In this document: positions 1 to 7,099 of the stretch, one piece after another
How the letters are laid out: each line of letters starts with the position of its first letter
Numbering within the stretch: position 1 is the stretch's first letter
Origin: Emcibacter sp.
GTDB taxonomy: Bacteria > Pseudomonadota > Alphaproteobacteria > Sphingomonadales > Emcibacteraceae
Assembly: GCA_021647465.1 (NCBI GenBank)
Contig: JAKIUQ010000024.1
Coordinates: 1 to 23,495 of the forward strand
Length of the DNA stretch: 23,495 nt
Reading direction: 5' to 3'
The notes under the pieces: model-generated
Seen by the model: the letters and a program-made list of their open reading frames with translations, nothing else
What the model was told of the DNA's origin: nothing
Databases searched by the model: none
Position numbers and translations under genes: made by a program

Positions 1-58
1 CCATGAATACTGATCAAATATACCAACAACCAGCATGAACGACCAATCTCGATTCTAA
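1..58. other. Ragged 5' edge before the GH130 fragment
   Basis: No frame reads cleanly through these bases into the GH130 frame, which meets a TAA at 56-58. One frame over, positions 39-59 read TTNLDSK, which would fit the residues expected just before NAFLPFNRNG in GH130 enzymes. This suggests a one-base loss in the A-run at 57-60, with a further TGA at 36-38. It could be a decayed gene, a sequencing indel near a contig end, or foreign sequence joined here. Confidence 0.4.
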
Positions 59-613
59 AATGCTTTTTTACCATTTAATAGAAATGGTGTTTTATTTCCA
101 AAAAAATTCAATGGTAAATACGCCATGTTAAGTCGCCCAAGTGATAATGGGCATACTCCTTTTGGAGATATTTATATAAGTTATAGCCCCGATATGAAGT
201 ATTGGGGAGAACACCGTTGTGTTATGAAAGTAGCACCTTTTGAGGATAGCGGTTGGCAAAGCACCAAAATAGGTGCAGGTCCAATACCAATTCTTACTGA
301 TGAAGGTTGGCTTATGTTATACCATGGGGTTATAAATACATGTAATGGATTTCGTTATGCAATGGGAGCAGCCATTCTTGACGAAAACGAACCAGATAAG
401 GTAAAGTACAGAACAAAATCTTATTTGTTGGGACCTGCTAAAGATTATGAGATGGTTGGCGATGTACCGAACGTTATATTTCCCTGCGCTGCATTACATG
501 ATATTAAGGAAGATAAACTAGCCATTTATTATGGTGCAGAAGATACCGTTGTGGCAATGGCTTTTGGTAAATTAAGTGAAGTAGTTCAGTACACTAAGGA
601 TAATAGTTTATAA
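59..613 (+). CDS. GH130 family glycoside phosphorylase, C-terminal fragment
   Basis: This is the C-terminal half of a GH130 enzyme, the family of mannosyl-glucose and beta-mannan oligosaccharide phosphorylases. The frame is open from 59 and reads NAFLPFNRNGVLFPKKFNGK, then MLSRPSDNGHTPFGDI, then KIGAGPIPI, GWLMLYHGV and YYGAEDTVVA, all typical GH130 strand motifs. Family members are about 300-400 residues long; about 184 are present. The N-terminal part, which holds the catalytic aspartate in this family, is missing, so this copy cannot be active as it stands. The first ATG at 125 is internal to the domain and is not a true start. The gene lies 9 bp before a CBM9-like lipoprotein gene, consistent with a mannan or plant-polysaccharide utilisation locus of a bacteroidete. 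Confidence 0.85.
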   Translation, partial: NAFLPFNRNGVLFPKKFNGKYAMLSRPSDNGHTPFGDIYISYSPDMKYWGEHRCVMKVAPFEDSGWQSTKIGAGPIPILTDEGWLMLYHGVINTCNGFRYAMGAAILDENEPDKVKYRTKSYLLGPAKDYEMVGDVPNVIFPCAALHDIKEDKLAIYYGAEDTVVAMAFGKLSEVVQYTKDNSL

Positions 614-622
614 AATAAATCT

Positions 623-1693
623 ATGCATTTAAAGTCTAAATTTTTAATTGTAGTAGCAAGTTTTTATGCATGTATTGGTTGTGCACAATCAACTGATAAT
701 ATGTATCAAAGCTATGTAGCTCATAAAACAATAGAAACCATTACTATTGATGGGAAAACGGATGAGGAAAGTTGGGCGAAATCAAATTGGAGTAATGCCT
801 TTATTGATATTGAAGGGGTAAAAAAACCAACCTATGAAACCCAAGTGAAGATGCTATGGGACGAAACCTATTTTTATATTTTGGCTAATATTCGAGAACC
901 TCATGTATGGGGTGATATTATACAACATGATGCAGTAATGTTTCATAATAATGATTTTGAGGTTTTTGTAGATCCGGATGGCGATACTCATAATTATTAT
1001 GAGTTAGAAATAAATGCACTTAATACAGCTTGGGATTTATTTATTACTAAACCTTATAGAGAATTAAATTCGGCGGTGTTAAACGATTGGCATATTACAG
1101 GGTTGAAATCGGCAGTAAATGTTAATGGTACTTTGAATGATGCTTCAGATATAGATAAAGGATGGACACTTGAGATTGCCATTCCATGGACAGTATTTAA
1201 AACTTCATACCTTCAAGATGTTATACCTAATGATGAATTTTGGAGAGTTAATTTTTCTAGGGTAAATTGGGAACACAGTATTACCAATGGTAAGTATTCC
1301 AGAAAGAAAGATGATAGCGGAAAGTATTTGCCCGAATATAATTGGGTATGGTCTCCTCAAGGAGTTATTAATATGCACGAGCCAGAAAAGTGGGGTTATG
1401 TCTATTTTTCATCTGAAGAAGTGGGAAATTCAATTGAATTCACTATTCCTAAAGATGAAAAAATTAAATGGGAATTGTATAAATTATATCGCGCTCAAAA
1501 AAAACATTATTCTGTTAATAAAAAATGGATAACATCAATAGAGGTGCTTTCAACTTCACCAATAATGGTTGATGGTGAAACATTAAATCCAACGATTGAG
1601 AATCATAGCTTTGGTTGGACAATAACAGTTAAAAGTCCTTTCTCTAATAAGTTGTTAGTTATAAGAGAAGATGGTAAATTCAAAAAAAAATAA
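623..1693 (+). CDS. CBM9-like carbohydrate-binding lipoprotein
   Basis: The 356-residue product starts with a signal peptide ending in a lipoprotein-like box (CIGC, Cys at about 20), so it is probably surface- or periplasm-anchored. Residues about 35-265 match the family 9 carbohydrate-binding fold found in bacteroidete sugar-utilisation loci: IDGKTDEESW at the front, then FEVFVDPDGDTHNYYELEIN, then GWTLEIAIPW and FWRVNFSRV, ending in WSPQGVINMHEPEKWGYVYF. The last 85 or so residues form an extra tail of unknown role. No glycosidase signature is visible, so the likely role is binding sugars or acting as an accessory to the neighbouring enzymes. There is no Shine-Dalgarno site before the ATG, as is normal in Bacteroidota. 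It probably shares a transcript with the GH130 gene. Confidence 0.8.
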   Translation: MHLKSKFLIVVASFYACIGCAQSTDNMYQSYVAHKTIETITIDGKTDEESWAKSNWSNAFIDIEGVKKPTYETQVKMLWDETYFYILANIREPHVWGDIIQHDAVMFHNNDFEVFVDPDGDTHNYYELEINALNTAWDLFITKPYRELNSAVLNDWHITGLKSAVNVNGTLNDASDIDKGWTLEIAIPWTVFKTSYLQDVIPNDEFWRVNFSRVNWEHSITNGKYSRKKDDSGKYLPEYNWVWSPQGVINMHEPEKWGYVYFSSEEVGNSIEFTIPKDEKIKWELYKLYRAQKKHYSVNKKWITSIEVLSTSPIMVDGETLNPTIENHSFGWTITVKSPFSNKLLVIREDGKFKKK

Positions 1694-1799
1694 TTAAAAA
1701 CTAATCATAATGAAACATCCATGACTAAAATTCACTCACAAAAAGAGATGATTATATGGATGTTACATGTGACCTATAAAAAACAATAAATATAAACAC

Positions 1800-3002
1800 A
1801 TGAAACGATTATTACTCTTAACAATTCTTCTAGTCTTTGTAGCGTGCAATCAAGAAGGGAAAAAACATCACGATAATCATGATGAACATAGTCATGATCA
1901 TGAAATGTCAACCGAATCTTCATTTAAGTTTGGTACTTGGATAACTTCTGAAAAAGATAAATCTAACGAAGACTATGCAGCAGAATTTAAAAAGTACAAA
2001 AGCGGTGGTATTGATGAAGTTTTAATTAACACACTTACTGACCCTAAAGAATTAGAGCGATTAACGCCAATTGCTGCCAAAGAAGGCTTAAAGGTCCACG
2101 CGTGGATTATGGCTGTAAACCGTCCGGGAGATACAGTTGCATTAAAGCACCCAGAATGGTATATGGTTAGTAAGGAAGGTAAGTCGTGTTTCGACACGCG
2201 TCCTTATGTTGGGTACTATCAATGGTTATGTCCTACAAGAAAAGAGTCTAGAAATCATATTTTAGGCTTAGTTGAAGGCTTAGCGAAAGTTGAAGGTGTA
2301 GAAAGTGTACACTTAGATTATATTCGTTTTCCAGATATCTTTTTACCCATTGGTCTATTGCCAAAATATGACTTAGTACAAGATCATGAAATGCCAGAAT
2401 ACGACTTTTGTTATTGTGATGTTTGTATTAGTGAATTTGAAAAAATGCACCATAAAAACCCATTAGAAAGCAAAAATACAGCTAACGATATGGAGTGGAA
2501 AAACTTTAGGTTAAATGCCCAATTAGAATATAGACATGGAGGCCATATAAGTTCTGAAGCCGTTAATGCACTGGTAAGTAAGGGAGTAACAAGAGATACT
2601 GAAAACAGAAGCACAACCTATATTATACCAGCTGTTTTAGCAGATCGATTTGGAAATGTTATTTTAGATGATGAAGGAAATACAATACAAAATAACTTTC
2701 AATATTCAGCTTCCGATGTTATAGCAAGTTCAGCTTTTAATAGAATAGGCGAGCTAAGTATATTAGATGCTTCAGTAGTTAGGCTAAGAGAGCTTTCTTT
2801 ACACTATGATTTGCCTGTAAGTAAGCTTAAAAAATTCCCTTTTAAGACTGCTTCTATTACATTAGCAGGAAGAAACTTATGGTATTATGCTCCTTATATG
2901 CCAAAGTATGCCAACTATGACCCTGAGAGTGCAGGTGGAGGTGGTGGTTTTGGAGTGCCGTCTTCCAAACAATTTTCAATAGGTTTTAGTGCTACTTTTT
3001 AA
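1800..3002 (+). CDS. GH10-like lipoprotein fused in frame to a SusC C-terminus
   Basis: The 400-residue reading frame joins two unrelated proteins. Residues 1-16 are a lipoprotein signal (FVAC), followed by a histidine/aspartate-rich stretch at about 23-35. Residues about 40-238 resemble the GH10-like TIM-barrel family (GHL10, putative glycoside hydrolases), with FGTWITS, LKVHAWIMAVNRPGD and the hallmark HLDYIRFPD. From about residue 241 (YRHGG at 244-248) to the end the sequence is the last part of a SusC/RagA TonB-dependent outer-membrane transporter: GVTRDTENR, VVRLRELSLHYDLP, SITLAGRNLW, YDPESAGGGGGFGVPSSKQF and a terminal Phe. A SusC barrel end cannot function on a soluble lipoprotein, so the fusion is probably non-functional. 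It arises either from a deletion at about 2511-2531 or from a false assembly join. Confidence 0.75.
   Translation: MKRLLLLTILLVFVACNQEGKKHHDNHDEHSHDHEMSTESSFKFGTWITSEKDKSNEDYAAEFKKYKSGGIDEVLINTLTDPKELERLTPIAAKEGLKVHAWIMAVNRPGDTVALKHPEWYMVSKEGKSCFDTRPYVGYYQWLCPTRKESRNHILGLVEGLAKVEGVESVHLDYIRFPDIFLPIGLLPKYDLVQDHEMPEYDFCYCDVCISEFEKMHHKNPLESKNTANDMEWKNFRLNAQLEYRHGGHISSEAVNALVSKGVTRDTENRSTTYIIPAVLADRFGNVILDDEGNTIQNNFQYSASDVIASSAFNRIGELSILDASVVRLRELSLHYDLPVSKLKKFPFKTASITLAGRNLWYYAPYMPKYANYDPESAGGGGGFGVPSSKQFSIGFSATF
2511..2531. other. Fusion point between the GHL10 and SusC parts
   Basis: The family assignment switches here. Sequence before about 2511 belongs to the GH10-like barrel (WKNFRLN), and sequence after about 2520 belongs to the SusC barrel (LEYRHGG). 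The frame is kept. The LNA codons would suit either parent, so a short shared sequence could lie at the join. The exact base cannot be fixed without parent sequences. Confidence 0.5.
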
Positions 3003-3049
3003 TAATTATAAATATAAATATAAAATAATATAACAAGGATGAAAATGAA
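3003..3049. other. Junction from bacteroidete to T4-like phage DNA
   Basis: After the SusC stop the sequence is almost pure A/T, as in a bacteroidete susC-susD gap. A Shine-Dalgarno AAGGA then appears at 3035-3039 with a phage gene starting at 3050. No SusD follows. The source therefore changes between about 3003 and 3035. Confidence 0.5.
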
Positions 3050-3238
3050 ATGACTGATGCTACTGAAATTTTAAATTATGCTATGGACGGAAATTCAACA
3101 AAGTTATCAACCGCGGTTGATGATTTTATTAAGAACAAAGTGTCTGATATTTTTGTGTCTAAGCGTGATGAATTAGAACAAGAAATGTTAGGCTCAGACG
3201 ATGATTCAGCCGATGATGATTTGGTCGTCAACAATTAA
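3050..3238 (+). CDS. Small acidic prohead core protein (T4 gp67/gp68-like)
   Basis: The 62-residue protein has a helical N-terminal part (EILNYAMDGNSTKLSTAVDD), a charged segment with FVSKRDELEQEML, and a strongly acidic tail (SDDDSADDDLVV). T4-like phages encode small acidic core proteins, gp67 and gp68, immediately before the gene 21 protease, and this gene sits exactly there, 15 bp upstream of a gp21 homologue. In T4 these proteins fill the prohead core and are cut by gp21. The assignment to gp67 or gp68 rests on position, size and acidity rather than on a diagnostic motif. The start has an AAGGA site 10 bp upstream. Confidence 0.6.
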   Translation: MTDATEILNYAMDGNSTKLSTAVDDFIKNKVSDIFVSKRDELEQEMLGSDDDSADDDLVVNN

Positions 3239-3253
3239 AGGGAGATTATTACT

Positions 3254-3913
3254 GTGCATTTAATTTGTGAAAAGGTTGCGGATATTTCATTTGTCACTGA
3301 AGAAAATGATTCCGGCGGCAAGGATTTTTTTATTCACGGCATATTTATGCAATCCGCAGTAAAAAATAAAAACGGACGGATTTATCCCCCTGAAGTAATG
3401 GAAACCGCTGTTAATAGTTATATTAATGAAAAGGTTATTTCAAATAGGGCCTTTGGTGAATTGGGACATCCTGCAGGACCAACAATTAATCTTGATCGTG
3501 TATCGCACATGATCACCGAGTTAGTCAAAGATGGAAATAATTATGTAGGTAAAGCCAAAGTTTCATCCACACCTATGGGATCTATTGTTAAAAATTTAAT
3601 TCAAGACGGCGCTTCATTAGGAGTGAGCTCACGAGGCATGGGCACTCTGAAAATGGTTAAAGGTATTCAAGAAGTGCAGAATGATTTTAAAATTGCAACC
3701 GCGGCTGATGTTGTCGCCGATCCTTCTGCACCATCTGCTTTTGTTAATGGCATCATGGAAGGTGTTGAGTATTGGTACGATCTCACAACCGAGACATGGA
3801 AAACTGCCGAGTTAGTACATGAACAAGTTGCGGCGATCAATAAAATGTCACTGCAGGAAATTAATAACAAGAAAGCTAAAATGTTTTCTGATTTTATAAA
3901 AAGCTTAGTGTAA
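3254..3913 (+). CDS. T4 gp21-like prohead core protease (peptidase S77)
   Basis: The 219-residue protein matches the T4 prohead protease, which cuts the scaffold and the capsid N-terminus during head maturation. Visible signatures are IHGIFMQSAVKNKNGRIYPP (28-47), FGELGHPAG (68-76) carrying the proposed catalytic His72, and LGVSSRGMGTL (122-132) carrying the serine nucleophile (Ser125 or Ser126), followed by DPSAPSAFV (156-164). Length is close to the 212 residues of T4 gp21. I chose the GTG at 3254 because AGGGAG at 3239-3244 lies nine bases upstream; GTG starts are common in phage. Flanking genes are gp67/68-like and gp22-like, the T4 order. The capsid gene expected next is absent. Confidence 0.92.
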   Translation: MHLICEKVADISFVTEENDSGGKDFFIHGIFMQSAVKNKNGRIYPPEVMETAVNSYINEKVISNRAFGELGHPAGPTINLDRVSHMITELVKDGNNYVGKAKVSSTPMGSIVKNLIQDGASLGVSSRGMGTLKMVKGIQEVQNDFKIATAADVVADPSAPSAFVNGIMEGVEYWYDLTTETWKTAELVHEQVAAINKMSLQEINNKKAKMFSDFIKSLV

Positions 3914-3965
3914 AACATTAAAAAATATAAATAATATTGAATTAAAAATAAAGGGATTTTATCCA

Positions 3966-4340
3966 ATGAACAAAACAAAATATCAAATGGTATATGAGCT
4001 TTTGCAAAAGCTCAATGCATCAGAATTAGCAGAAGTGACATCTATTTATGATCAAGTTTTTGATGATTCGACTCCTGACAAAGATGCGAATGGCATAGTA
4101 GTAGCTGAAGAAGTTTCTGCTTTGTTTGAAGGTACTGATATAACAGAAGAGCTTAAATCACAAACCATAGCTATTTTTGAAGTCGCCGTTGCAGAAAAGG
4201 TTTCGGCGCAAATGGCCGGACTTGAAGATAATATTTGTGTTGCTACTGATTCTGCATTGGAAGATTTAAAAGAGGCACAAGAAGAAAATATTTCAAGAAA
4301 GCGCGGTAGATATAAAAATCAAGATGACATTTTAAACTGA
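3966..4340 (+). CDS. T4 gp22-like prohead scaffold protein, truncated at its C-terminus
   Basis: The gene follows the gp21 homologue by 52 bp, the position of the gp22 core scaffold in T4-like phages. It has an AAAGGGA site before the ATG. The 124-residue product is helical and acidic, with VSALFEGTDITEELKSQTIA and FEVAVAEKVSAQMAGLED, which resemble the N-terminal half of T4-like scaffold proteins. T4 gp22 has 269 residues, and about half is missing. The last 15 or so residues, from about SRKRGRYKN onward, lose the helical scaffold character, so the true phage sequence probably ends near 4295-4310 and the stop at 4338-4340 is accidental. Confidence 0.7.
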   Translation: MNKTKYQMVYELLQKLNASELAEVTSIYDQVFDDSTPDKDANGIVVAEEVSALFEGTDITEELKSQTIAIFEVAVAEKVSAQMAGLEDNICVATDSALEDLKEAQEENISRKRGRYKNQDDILN

Positions 4341-4344
4341 CGCA
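4295..4344. other. Junction from phage DNA to proteobacterial DNA
   Basis: Scaffold-like coding sequence ends near 4295-4310. The stop codon of a convergent GC-richer gene lies at 4345-4347. Base composition and third-position preference change abruptly here. There is no tRNA, integrase, or direct or inverted repeat that would mark phage integration. Confidence 0.55.
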
Positions 4345-5880
4345 CTACCCCTTAATCTGGGCCATAGCACGCAGTTTGTCTTTGAGGATTTTACGCATTT
4401 CGTTGCGGGGCATGTCATCAATGAAGTGGATATCCCGAGGATGTTTATACCGCCCAAGACGGTCGCCGAGCCAATCCAGAATTTCGGCCTTTGTTATCTT
4501 TGACCCCGCATCCCGAACAATGAAAGCCACAACGACTTCGCCCCATCGATCATCGGCGCGGCCAACAACAGACGCCTCCAGAATATCCGGATGCGCCGCA
4601 AGGACGGTCTCCAGCTCCGCCGGATAAATATTTTCGCCGCCGGAAATGATCATATCTTTTTTACGATCGACAAAATGATAACAGCCCTGCTCATCACAGA
4701 TGCCGATATCTCCCGTATAAAACCAGCCTTCTTGCAAGGCCTTTTTCGTGGCGTCCTCATCCTGCCAGTAACAGGCCATGACATTTTTGCCTTTGATCAA
4801 TATCTCACCCGCCTGATTTATATCGCAGTCCTGCCCTCCCTCATCCACAATGCGAACATCACAGTTTTTGGCCGCAAAGCCAATGGCCCCCGCCGTCGCA
4901 AAGGCCGTCTCTGCGGTTTGATGAATGGCAATCGGGCTGGTTTCACTGGAACCATAAACCTGTAACAGAGGAATTTTCCGGTCATGCCAAAAGGCGGTCA
5001 TCGCATCCGGCACCACGCAGGATCCCGTCGTCACCGACCGCAGACTGGATAAATCTATTCGCGCCCAATCCTTATGATCTTGCAGCGGCAGCATATGCGC
5101 GGGCAGGATAATGGTCAGGCTGGGATGGTCTTCTTTTATGGCGGCAATGGTCTGCGCCGCATCAAAAGTCCGGTGCAGTAAAACTGTCGCGCCAACAGAA
5201 AATGCCGCCGTTGTTTGTATGTTCAAGCCCCCCACATGAAACATCGGCAGGATGGTCAATATCACATCATCATGGATCATATCATGCATGTGAAGGCTAT
5301 TTTGCGCATTAACTTCCAACGCTTCTCTGGTCAGTACCGCGCCTTTGGGCTGGCCTGTTGTCCCGGAGGTAAATATGATCACCGCCGGATCATCAGGATT
5401 ACCATTATGCCGCGCGGCATATCCCTGCGCTTGCTGAAACATATGGCGCAGGCCATGCCAGCCGGGCCGCGCCGCGCCGCCCAGAGTGATAAACCGGCAA
5501 TTGGGTATTTTCTTTTCGATCAATTTTTCACATTGTTCTTCATAAGGCGCTTCCACAAAAAAGGCCGTGGCCCCGCTGCTGGTCAGCATATGAAAATGTT
5601 CCGCAGGGGTCAGCCGCCAGTTAAGCGGGACAAAAATCGCCCCGATACGCAAACAGGCAAATAACAGATAGAGCATGCGCGGATGATTTTGACCCAGATA
5701 AGCCACCCGATCGCCGCGTTTGATGCCAAGAGAATGATCCAGCATGGCGGCTGTTGATTTTATTTCCCGATCAAAATCATCGTAACTGATCTTTTTGCCT
5801 TCATATAAAATGGCCGTTTTTTCAGGGCAATCCTCTGCCCATTGCTCAATCCAGCCTGTTATGCTTCCGGGTTTGCTCAT
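4345..5880 (-). CDS. AMP-forming acyl-CoA ligase (class I adenylate-forming)
   Basis: The 511-residue enzyme would activate a carboxylic acid to its CoA thioester through an acyl-AMP. Motifs appear in order: the phosphate-binding loop IIFTSGTTGQPKG at 168-180, YGSSETSP at 309-316, YTGD at 388-391, the hinge DRKKDMIISGGENIYP at 405-420, and the C-terminal PRNEMRKILK at 491-500 with the likely catalytic lysine K497. The glycine usually before that lysine is an arginine here. The substrate cannot be read from sequence; the family includes fatty, aryl and heteroaryl acid ligases. It is the last gene of the operon, 10 bp after the CoA-transferase, with a very strong GGGGGTGATTA site before the ATG. 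Presence of both a ligase and a CoA-transferase implies more than one CoA-activation step. Confidence 0.92.
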   Translation of the reverse strand: MSKPGSITGWIEQWAEDCPEKTAILYEGKKISYDDFDREIKSTAAMLDHSLGIKRGDRVAYLGQNHPRMLYLLFACLRIGAIFVPLNWRLTPAEHFHMLTSSGATAFFVEAPYEEQCEKLIEKKIPNCRFITLGGAARPGWHGLRHMFQQAQGYAARHNGNPDDPAVIIFTSGTTGQPKGAVLTREALEVNAQNSLHMHDMIHDDVILTILPMFHVGGLNIQTTAAFSVGATVLLHRTFDAAQTIAAIKEDHPSLTIILPAHMLPLQDHKDWARIDLSSLRSVTTGSCVVPDAMTAFWHDRKIPLLQVYGSSETSPIAIHQTAETAFATAGAIGFAAKNCDVRIVDEGGQDCDINQAGEILIKGKNVMACYWQDEDATKKALQEGWFYTGDIGICDEQGCYHFVDRKKDMIISGGENIYPAELETVLAAHPDILEASVVGRADDRWGEVVVAFIVRDAGSKITKAEILDWLGDRLGRYKHPRDIHFIDDMPRNEMRKILKDKLRAMAQIKG

Positions 5881-5890
5881 TAATCACCCC

Positions 5891-7099
5891 CTATTCAGAA
5901 GCGCAATATATAACGCCGCTGTCCTCAAGCCCTTTGCAGTCATCCATAGTGAAGCCAGCCTCAGTCATAATTTTTGCCGTCTGCGCGCCATATTTTGGCG
6001 GAAAAGAAAGGTCATTTTTTGCCCCCGCCAAATCGACAGCCATGGGCTGCATATGAATTTTACGGCCATCCGGCAATTGGGTTGTGGTCATTTTTTCTTT
6101 GATGGCGGGCAGATCTGCCACCCCCGGAATGTCATTGATTCTGGCATGGGGGATGGTCGCGGCCATAAAATCCTCGACCAGTTGATCGGTGGTATATAAT
6201 GACGTCAAGGCCCCAATATCCGCGTAAAGAGACTGGCGTTCAATATGGCGGCCCTCATTGGTTTTACGCACATCATTGGCAAGAGAGGTGAATTTCGAAA
6301 TTTCCGTCATGCGCTGCCACTGAATATCATTTCCGATCGCCACATAGATAAAACCATCTTTGGTGGGATAGGCGTTCGTGGGGATGAATTTACGATGTTC
6401 ATTGCCGCAGCGGCTAATTTCCGATTTATCACAATCAAAATTCAGCAACGGCAATGTGGTGATCAGCCAGCTGGCCGCCGCCTGCAGCATGGACACATCT
6501 ATGCGTTTTCCGCGGCCCGTCTCGGCCCGCTCGGCAAGGCCATACATAACGCCCGCATATACCTCGTCCCCGGCCTTCAGGTCAATGAGCGGCACACCGG
6601 ACAGGGTTGGCGGGCCGTCCTCCTGGCCTGTGATTTCCATAAATCCGGACATGGCCTGCAACGCCGGATCATAGCCCGGCACATTTGGATAGTCCGGCCC
6701 CATCGCCGAAATGCCCGCCCAAATCAGATCCGGCTTGATGGCGCGCAATGTTTCATAATCGATGCCCATCTGCTCGTAACGGGACGGCAGGGTATTGCAG
6801 CAGAAAATATCCACATCCAATTCCCTGATAATTTTATGCAGGGCCGCGCGGCCCTCAGGGGATTTCAGATTGATCGCAATGGTTTCCTTACCCACATTCG
6901 GGGCCATGAAATAGCTGCGAAGATCATCACCGTCCGGCGTGATATGCGTACCGATATAGCGGTTGGGGTCGCCGGGCAGACCGCGCCCGGTGGGGGTTGC
7001 CTCAATACGGATCACCCGCCAGCCCAACTGGGCAAAACGCAAAGTGGCCGACGGTAAGGACAGGGCCTGTTCCAGGCTTAAAACGATCTTTGGCTTCAT
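5891..7099 (-). CDS. CaiB/BaiF class III CoA-transferase
   Basis: The 402-residue protein belongs to the family III CoA-transferases, which move CoA between acyl-CoA donors and carboxylic acids through an aspartyl-anhydride intermediate. Visible features are VLSLEQALSLPSATLRFAQLGWRVIRIE at the N-terminus, NVGKETIAINLKSPEGR (69-84), VPGYDPALQAMSGFM (140-154) and SGVPLIDLKAGD (167-178), where Asp173 occupies the catalytic position. Length is typical. Its ATG overlaps the stop of the Mo-hydroxylase large subunit by 4 bp, suggesting translational coupling. By context it may load an operon intermediate or recycle CoA from a product. Its specificity is unknown; relatives act on carnitine, bile acids, mesaconate, succinate and others. 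Confidence 0.9.
   Translation of the reverse strand: MKPKIVLSLEQALSLPSATLRFAQLGWRVIRIEATPTGRGLPGDPNRYIGTHITPDGDDLRSYFMAPNVGKETIAINLKSPEGRAALHKIIRELDVDIFCCNTLPSRYEQMGIDYETLRAIKPDLIWAGISAMGPDYPNVPGYDPALQAMSGFMEITGQEDGPPTLSGVPLIDLKAGDEVYAGVMYGLAERAETGRGKRIDVSMLQAAASWLITTLPLLNFDCDKSEISRCGNEHRKFIPTNAYPTKDGFIYVAIGNDIQWQRMTEISKFTSLANDVRKTNEGRHIERQSLYADIGALTSLYTTDQLVEDFMAATIPHARINDIPGVADLPAIKEKMTTTQLPDGRKIHMQPMAVDLAGAKNDLSFPPKYGAQTAKIMTEAGFTMDDCKGLEDSGVIYCASE

Noticed and set aside
1714..1764. Inverted repeat AACATCCAT ... ATGGATGTT with a 33-base loop between the CBM9 and GHL10 genes
   Set aside because: The arms are only 9 bases, the loop is long and no T-run follows, so it is not a convincing terminator, and chance is plausible in AT-rich DNA.
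1721..1789. A 22-codon reading frame (MTKIHSQKEM...) between the CBM9 and GHL10 genes
   Set aside because: It has no ribosome site, no family match and is too short to support.
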